The notes under the pieces are model-generated. The model was given only the letters and a program-made list of their open reading frames with translations, was not told the origin of the DNA and made no database searches. The position numbers and the translations under genes are program-made. This document shows positions 39,611 to 41,292 of a stretch of 41,292 nucleotides of DNA, one piece after another. The DNA is taken from IMG/VR virus record IMGVR_UViG_3300027793_000015, positions 1 through 41,292 of that record; one strand, 5' to 3'. How positions within the stretch are numbered: position 1 is the first letter of the stretch; each line of letters starts with the position of its first letter. The stretch is from a virus.

Positions 39611-39646
39611 AGATAGGTGGGGCTAAGGGAAACTTTAGCCCTATCT
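39611..39646 (+). terminator. Hairpin after capsid gene (no T-tract)
   Basis: AGATA/TATCT (39611-39615 with 39642-39646) encloses a nine-pair stem (39620-39628 with 39633-39641, one wobble) closed by a GAAA tetraloop. No T-run follows. It is more likely to stabilise the capsid transcript 3' end or partly attenuate downstream expression than to terminate fully. Confidence 0.6.
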
Positions 39647-39668
39647 GTAAACTTACTAAGGAGACAAA

Positions 39669-39935
39669 ATGCCAACAACAAAGTATTACTTTGAAACACC
39701 CTATATCGAAGAGGGTCCAGCAGGGTATAACAAGTTACACATTAGATATAAATTAAGACGTGGTATATCAGTCATTAAGGAAAATGGCGTTTACCGTGAG
39801 GCAAGATATCCTTATATCGATGAACTAAATGCAGCGGAAACCTACTATCTAGGTGGAAGTAAGTATGAAGTTACTCTTGCTGAAAAAGCGTCATTGGAAG
39901 CAGCAGGGTATACTGTAACAACAGAAATCGTATAA
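39669..39935 (+). CDS. Hypothetical protein after capsid (88 aa)
   Basis: It follows the strong site CTAAGGAGACAAA. It encodes a beta-rich protein (TKYYFETPYIEEGPAGYNKL; HIRYKLRRGISVIKENGVYR; YYLGGSKYEVTLAEKASLEA). Position next to the capsid and a good ribosome site suggest an abundant head-decoration or head-completion protein, but no known family is recognised. Confidence 0.65.
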   Translation: MPTTKYYFETPYIEEGPAGYNKLHIRYKLRRGISVIKENGVYREARYPYIDELNAAETYYLGGSKYEVTLAEKASLEAAGYTVTTEIV

Positions 39936-39945
39936 CAGGGGAAAC

Positions 39946-40221
39946 ATGTCATTACATAGAAGAGTAACACATCCTGAAGAAGTTGAAGGATGTTTTGGTT
40001 GCAAGATTTCCGCTTTACAATTGAGTCCTGGTGAGGCTTCTACTCGCACCACGATGTCAACTAAAAAGTGGGACGGGGAGTTGCAGGCTTACCGTGATGC
40101 TCGTGCTCAAGGTATCCAACCTGCATCTACTCAAATGAAAGACATCAAGGCGGCAGTTGCTGCATCAAATCACTTCGGCAAAGCGTTTAAAGCCGACGAA
40201 CCAGGAAAAGGACTAATCTAA
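39946..40221 (+). CDS. Conserved-looking phage protein with Cys motif (91 aa)
   Basis: It starts after AGGGGAAAC. It encodes SLHRRVTHPEEVEGCFGCKI followed by LQLSPGEA, then a helical part (KKWDGELQAYRDARAQGIQP). The C-F-G-C knuckle with nearby His could bind zinc. I recall similar small proteins near capsid genes of actinophages, function unknown. It is coupled to the next gene (TAATG). Confidence 0.65.
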   Translation: MSLHRRVTHPEEVEGCFGCKISALQLSPGEASTRTTMSTKKWDGELQAYRDARAQGIQPASTQMKDIKAAVAASNHFGKAFKADEPGKGLI

Positions 40222-40349
40222 TGCCAAAAGTAGGAATGAAAGAATACTCATATTCAGCAAAAGGAATGGCCATGGCTAAAAAAGAAGCCAAGAAGACAGG
40301 TAAGAAAATGGTCATGAAGAAGATGAAGAAAATGGGTAAGAAGAAGTAA
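40221..40349 (+). CDS. Tiny Lys/Met-rich protein (42 aa)
   Basis: A TAATG-coupled short gene encoding MPKVGMKEYSYSAKGMAMAK followed by a Lys-rich repeat of KKMGKK type. The PKVG...Y..KGM pattern is common in small phage proteins beside structural genes. The extreme positive charge suggests DNA or membrane contact (inference). Confidence 0.65.
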   Translation: MPKVGMKEYSYSAKGMAMAKKEAKKTGKKMVMKKMKKMGKKK

Positions 40350-40474
40350 TGCCTAAGGCAAAACTAACTGTTGCTCAAAAGTATAGTCAACTTAAAAGAC
40401 AGACCGAATCTGCAGGTATGAAAGTATCTGAAAAGAATGGTAAAATAGTTGTAACTCGTAGAAAGAAAAAATAA
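40349..40474 (+). CDS. Tiny basic protein (41 aa)
   Basis: A TAATG-coupled short gene encoding MPKAKLTVAQKYSQLKRQTE, then SAGMKVSEKNGKIVVTRRKK. It is one helix plus a short hairpin with a basic end. The chain of overlaps with both neighbours supports a real gene. Function unknown. Confidence 0.6.
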   Translation: MPKAKLTVAQKYSQLKRQTESAGMKVSEKNGKIVVTRRKKK

Positions 40475-40812
40475 TGGCAAATATGTCTCGTTCATCTGGT
40501 AGTGATAAGTCACGTCAGAATCCAAACTTCCTATCATCTATTGCAGGTCGTGTAGGAACAGTTGCTAGAGAAGTTCGTGATGTTAATACTGCTTTCTGGA
40601 CTGACCAAAAGGCTGGCTTCCAAAGAGGTCAAGGTGCTCAACCTGGATCTAAACAATTACAGACTCTTGTAGATAATGATACTCGTGCTAGATGGAATCT
40701 AAAGCGTCAAGTAAAAGAAGTTGGTGCTGCAGTTACTAAAGGTAAAAAAGGTACTCGTTCTGACCAACTTAAGGGTGGAAAGTACATTAACAAGACACCT
40801 AAGAAAAAGTAA
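40474..40812 (+). CDS. Basic hypothetical protein (112 aa)
   Basis: A TAATG-coupled gene. The product begins MANMSRSSGSDKSRQNPNFL and has a helical middle (IAGRVGTVAREVRDVNTAFW). The C-terminus is Lys/Gly-rich (GKKGTRSDQLKGGKYINKTP, then KKK). The overall charge is strongly positive, like the other small proteins in this run. Nothing enzymatic is visible. Confidence 0.65.
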   Translation: MANMSRSSGSDKSRQNPNFLSSIAGRVGTVAREVRDVNTAFWTDQKAGFQRGQGAQPGSKQLQTLVDNDTRARWNLKRQVKEVGAAVTKGKKGTRSDQLKGGKYINKTPKKK

Positions 40813-40985
40813 TGTCATCGGGACAGCGCAAGAGACATGATGGATTTAACAAGTCTCTAATTAAGGATGGCATGATTCTCATTATGAGAAAAGACGGAAG
40901 CGTCAAACTTCGCAAGGACATGAAAACAGGGGAAATAATAAATGGGACAAAAGCAGGAAACGGTATCTCTAGCCTGGTGCGATAA
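40812..40985 (+). CDS. Hypothetical basic protein (57 aa)
   Basis: A TAATG-coupled gene that overlaps the glycosyltransferase start by 44 bases. It encodes SSGQRKRHDGFNKSLIKDGM, then ILIMRKDGSVKLRKDMKTGE: a basic start followed by a beta hairpin. Its 3' part is overlapped out of frame by the next gene, whose own ribosome site AGGGGA lies inside this gene. Confidence 0.55.
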   Translation: MSSGQRKRHDGFNKSLIKDGMILIMRKDGSVKLRKDMKTGEIINGTKAGNGISSLVR

Positions 40986-41292
40986 CGGAAATGTAGACGG
41001 ATTATTCATGCTTGGGGTAACCGATGTGTTACTCCAATCAGGAATCAAGTTCGTATCTACAATCCGCAGTCAAGGCAATCAAATTGCTAGACAACGGGAT
41101 AGACTAATTAACCACTGGTACGATTCAAATAAAGCAGATTGGCTACTCTGGGTAGACTCAGATGTAGTGATTAGTCCAGAAACATTTAGATTGCTTTGGG
41201 CTAATAAAGATAGATTAGCAAGGCCTATGATTACTGGAGTTTACTTTACTTCAGATAATCCTGAAGAGCCTCTAATGATTCCACTTCCAACT
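40942..41292 (+). CDS. Glycosyltransferase, N-terminal part (continues at base 2)
   Basis: The ATG follows CAGGGGAAATAATAA. The frame runs open to the window end, and the repeat places it in the frame of the segment at 2-511, giving 244 residues in all. This part holds the Rossmann-like start (TVSLAWCDNGNVDGLFMLGV), an NQIARQRDRLINHWY helix, and ADWLLWVDSDVVISPE with the DSD metal motif. A nucleotide-sugar transferase of GT-A fold is supported; the donor and acceptor are unknown. Confidence 0.8.
   Translation, partial: MGQKQETVSLAWCDNGNVDGLFMLGVTDVLLQSGIKFVSTIRSQGNQIARQRDRLINHWYDSNKADWLLWVDSDVVISPETFRLLWANKDRLARPMITGVYFTSDNPEEPLMIPLPT
41166..41292. repeat. Terminal overlap, copy 2 of 2
   Basis: Identical to bases 1-127; one copy should be dropped to obtain the 41,165-bp circular map. 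Confidence 0.9.

Noticed and set aside
1-41292. tRNA genes
   Set aside because: No cloverleaf with T-loop (GTTCRA) and acceptor pairing was noticed when reading intergenic regions; a proper tRNA scan was not possible.

Overview
This window reads as one complete, circularly assembled genome of a lytic tailed phage of Actinobacteria. The first 127 bases recur exactly at the end (41166-41292), so the unit is 41,165 bp, and one glycosyltransferase gene runs across the ends. The genome is AT-rich. It encodes a WhiB-family iron-sulfur regulator, a family specific to Actinobacteria and their phages, and it has no integrase or recognisable lysogeny repressor. A low-GC actinobacterium, perhaps a freshwater one, is the likely host (inference). 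There is no tape-measure or major tail protein, but there is an N4-gp56-like capsid, a 1936-residue internal protein and propeller-type tail proteins, which suggests a short-tailed (podovirus-like) particle.

Layout. (1) 24993 to the end and on through 1-12062, forward: terminase, portal, a proteasome-beta-like peptidase, internal virion proteins, scaffold, capsid, a run of tiny lysine-rich proteins around a glycosyltransferase, then head-tail adaptor, tail fibre, three paralogous six-repeat propeller proteins, a large tail protein, a small membrane protein, CHAP endolysin and holin, ending at a terminator near 12140. (2) 12356-19305, forward: replication and takeover genes: RecB/Cas4-like nuclease, Zn-ribbon protein, RecA-fold ATPase, a lytic transglycosylase, resolvase-like nuclease, a primase split over two frames, a DUF1599-like protein, HNH nuclease, metallophosphoesterase and an ECF-like sigma factor. 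No DNA polymerase is seen, so the phage probably uses the host's. (3) 23602-19324, the only reverse-strand block: twelve tightly coupled genes encoding a small membrane protein, a Zn-finger amidoligase, a class II glutamine amidotransferase, several mini Zn-ribbon proteins, WhiB and more. It has a candidate promoter, a structured leader and a terminator. (4) 23711-24992: a more GC-rich, hairpin- and repeat-rich control region between the divergent blocks. It holds one isolated gene with a strong terminator, a chain of hairpins and a candidate late promoter.

How it may work together: a sigma factor and a WhiB protein, made from opposite strands, could redirect host transcription. The amidoligase/amidotransferase pair probably makes an amide-bond modification of unknown target. 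The proteasome-like peptidase sits where a prohead protease is expected. These functional links are inference. Family assignments rest on motifs read by eye, with no database search.
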